Below, piece after piece: positions 62,714 through 64,000 of a stretch of DNA of 64,000 nt. Made by a program: the position numbers and the translations under genes. Origin of the DNA: Saccharicrinis sp963663905 (GTDB taxonomy: Bacteria > Bacteroidota > Bacteroidia > Bacteroidales > Marinilabiliaceae). The notes beneath the pieces were generated by a model. The model searched no databases, was not told the DNA's origin, and saw nothing but the letters and a program-made list of their open reading frames with translations. The stretch spans positions 5,146,001 through 5,210,000 of the forward strand of contig OY760657.1 in NCBI GenBank assembly GCA_963663905.2, read 5' to 3'. Positions within the stretch are counted from its first letter, which is position 1, and every line of letters begins with the position of its first letter.

Positions 62714-63550
62714 TTATTGTCTTTTGCAATCAATAACAACAAAGGGCACGCTTAATTTTAATATTCCTTCTTCCTCAGACTTTTTATTGAGTTCCTGCTC
62801 AATTAATTTAAATACTTCAGATTGTCTTTCCTCTGGAACGATCTCTTTCCATCCATCAATAAAAGCAAGTCGTATAAAATGATGGTTTAACATAGTGGTA
62901 CCATCAACAAACTTATAGTCGAATTTGTCATGTGCTACACAATTGATATCGAAATTATGCGACTGTAAAAGTTCAAGGTAAAGATCAAGGGGCTTTCTCT
63001 TTTTATTGATCTGCTCTTTCATTGACTTGATACACAATTTAAGCTTTAAATCAGTGAGAACCTTTTTCATCACTGAATAGAATTCTATCATAGTATCATT
63101 TAAGTTCATACTATGTATAAATTGTCCTTGAGACTTTATGATTCTTGCACACTCAGAAAGTGATTTATTAAGGTCGCTTACGTTGTTTAAGCCATTGTTA
63201 CTCACAATTAAATCAATAGAATGATCCTCTAAAGGAATATTTTCAGCTACTCCTTTAATGATTTCTACATTATTAATTCCATAAAAATCAATTTTCTTTT
63301 GAGCTCTTTCAATAGCAGTGTCCCATGGGTCAATACCATATATTTTAGAATCACTACCCAGTCGCATTGCAAGTTCAGTTAAAGGAAAGCCGGCACCAAA
63401 GCCTATATCAACAGCCTGAATTCCCTTTTTATAATTAATCCCGTCAAGGAGTTTTAAACCAAATGGTGCAGCCCACAAAGGAAGCTCATCAAAAACTTCA
63501 ACAAGCTTTTCTGAATTATAATCCCAGTTGGTTTTTAAATATTGAGTCAT
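62714..63550 (-). CDS. Class I SAM-dependent methyltransferase
   Basis: The 278-residue protein has the SAM-binding motif AVDIGFGAGFPLTELAMRLG (motif I), YGIDPWDTAIERAQKKI (motif II), VEIIKGVAENIPLEDHSIDL and IVSNNGLNNVSDLNKSLSEC (motif III/IV), placing it in the UbiE/Methyltransf_11 group. The C-terminal part (about 180-278) is specific and probably binds the substrate, which is not identifiable. It starts the minus-strand unit that ends with the Pr6Pr gene. Confidence 0.92.
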   Translation of the reverse strand: MTQYLKTNWDYNSEKLVEVFDELPLWAAPFGLKLLDGINYKKGIQAVDIGFGAGFPLTELAMRLGSDSKIYGIDPWDTAIERAQKKIDFYGINNVEIIKGVAENIPLEDHSIDLIVSNNGLNNVSDLNKSLSECARIIKSQGQFIHSMNLNDTMIEFYSVMKKVLTDLKLKLCIKSMKEQINKKRKPLDLYLELLQSHNFDINCVAHDKFDYKFVDGTTMLNHHFIRLAFIDGWKEIVPEERQSEVFKLIEQELNKKSEEEGILKLSVPFVVIDCKRQ

Positions 63551-63669
63551 ATGCTGGATATAAGTTTAACTTAAAGATATGTTTAAAGTATTATAATATC
63601 TAGTCTGGTGCTTGTTAATATTTTAATTATTCAAATTTACTTAATGATAAACTCGATCAGAATTAATGA

Positions 63670-64000
63670 TTAATTAAGCAAACCAGCAAGCAAATATATT
63701 CTTTGAGATTTATCTGTAGTGAGGTACCTATTTATAAACCTTTTTTCTTTTTCAAAATCAGAAATTAAGGATGATATTTTAGTTTGGTTCTCTGATATAT
63801 AATTATTTAACTCTGCATTTGAAGACGATAGACCATATAAATGTCCATAAGCGGCATAAAGACTATTCTCCGTTTTTTGGATTAAATCTTTTATACCATC
63901 ATCATTAATTTTAGGATTTTGAAAAAGGTTATTTCTATAATAGATATATAAATTGAACTTGTCTATTGCATAATTTAAAGTGTCAATAGCTTTTTTGCAT
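63670..64000 (-). CDS. C-terminal part of an unidentified helical protein (runs off right edge)
   Basis: The minus-strand frame is open from the right edge to TAA at 63670-63672, giving 110 visible residues: KKAIDTLNYAIDKFNLYIYY, LIQKTENSLYAAYGHLYGLS, TKISSLISDFEKEKRFINRY and ending YLLAGLLN. It is strongly alpha-helical and would form a four-helix-like bundle or coiled coil. The start and most of the gene lie outside the window, so I name no family. Confidence 0.6.
   Translation of the reverse strand, partial: CKKAIDTLNYAIDKFNLYIYYRNNLFQNPKINDDGIKDLIQKTENSLYAAYGHLYGLSSSNAELNNYISENQTKISSLISDFEKEKRFINRYLTTDKSQRIYLLAGLLN

Overview
The window is one contiguous stretch of an AT-rich chromosome from a member of the Bacteroidota, most likely a marine or sediment Bacteroidales/Marinilabiliales-type organism. 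The evidence is a protein with a type IX secretion C-terminal sorting domain, a PorE-like TPR/PD40/OmpA protein followed by a DUF5723 outer-membrane protein, many short-signal lipoproteins, a flavodoxin plus DUF2023 pair, TAnnTTTG-type promoter elements and a general lack of Shine-Dalgarno sequences. Both window edges cut genes: a TonB-dependent receptor on the left and an unidentified coiled-coil-like protein on the right.

Layout. 0-5 kb: cobalamin-riboswitch-controlled TonB receptor, a TPR membrane protein, and a pentapeptide-like/ion-channel gene split by an in-frame stop. 5-22.6 kb: mostly housekeeping genes (type II NADH dehydrogenase, TSUP exporter, tRNA-Arg, cold-shock protein, dGTPase, YgjP-like protease, a four-domain sulfur-trafficking CoA-disulfide-reductase fusion, nadK, BamA-like protein, CBS protein, pdxJ, hydrolase, PolB-like exonuclease, uridine kinase, CE2 esterase), with a small Nif11-like gene pair at 8 kb. 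22.6-28 kb: flavodoxin with an uncatalogued 49-codon leader gene, DUF2023, a T9SS cargo protein and two AraC regulators. 28.4-36.8 kb: an envelope operon (OmpA-family, lipoprotein, DUF5723) and a glycoside-hydrolase-like protein bracketed by two palindromic repeats. 36.9-40.9 kb: a ferrous-iron operon in which FeoB is split into two polypeptides and the FeoA function is carried by a membrane-anchored DtxR-FeoA-FeoA protein under a separate DtxR regulator. 41-55.8 kb: accessory region with a REP-associated transposase and its palindromes, an Mrr endonuclease, many small secreted or membrane proteins of unknown function, a truncated MreB-like fragment and duplicated 107-bp repeats. 56-63.5 kb: a minus-strand block of redox/stress genes (SDR, QorB-like, YgiD-like dioxygenase, DoxX, two SnoaL-like proteins, YceI, Crp/Fnr regulator, Pr6Pr protein, methyltransferase).

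The most unusual signal is non-coding. Between 44451 and 44774 there is a phase-locked array of about 16 units with a 21-bp period (a single 1-bp slip), made of a conserved 8-9 bp anchor (TTCAATCAG or TTCCCGCAG variants) and an unconserved 12-bp remainder. Close to it, and again at 61.1-61.4 kb, are short degenerate tracts with strict 7-bp periods (one with 8 bp) but unrelated sequence. Together they look like a family of periodic intergenic sequence that the genes do not explain. A second mobile/repeat theme is the GACCTGACAGGTTTT palindrome, which flanks, enters and even ends the transposase gene.
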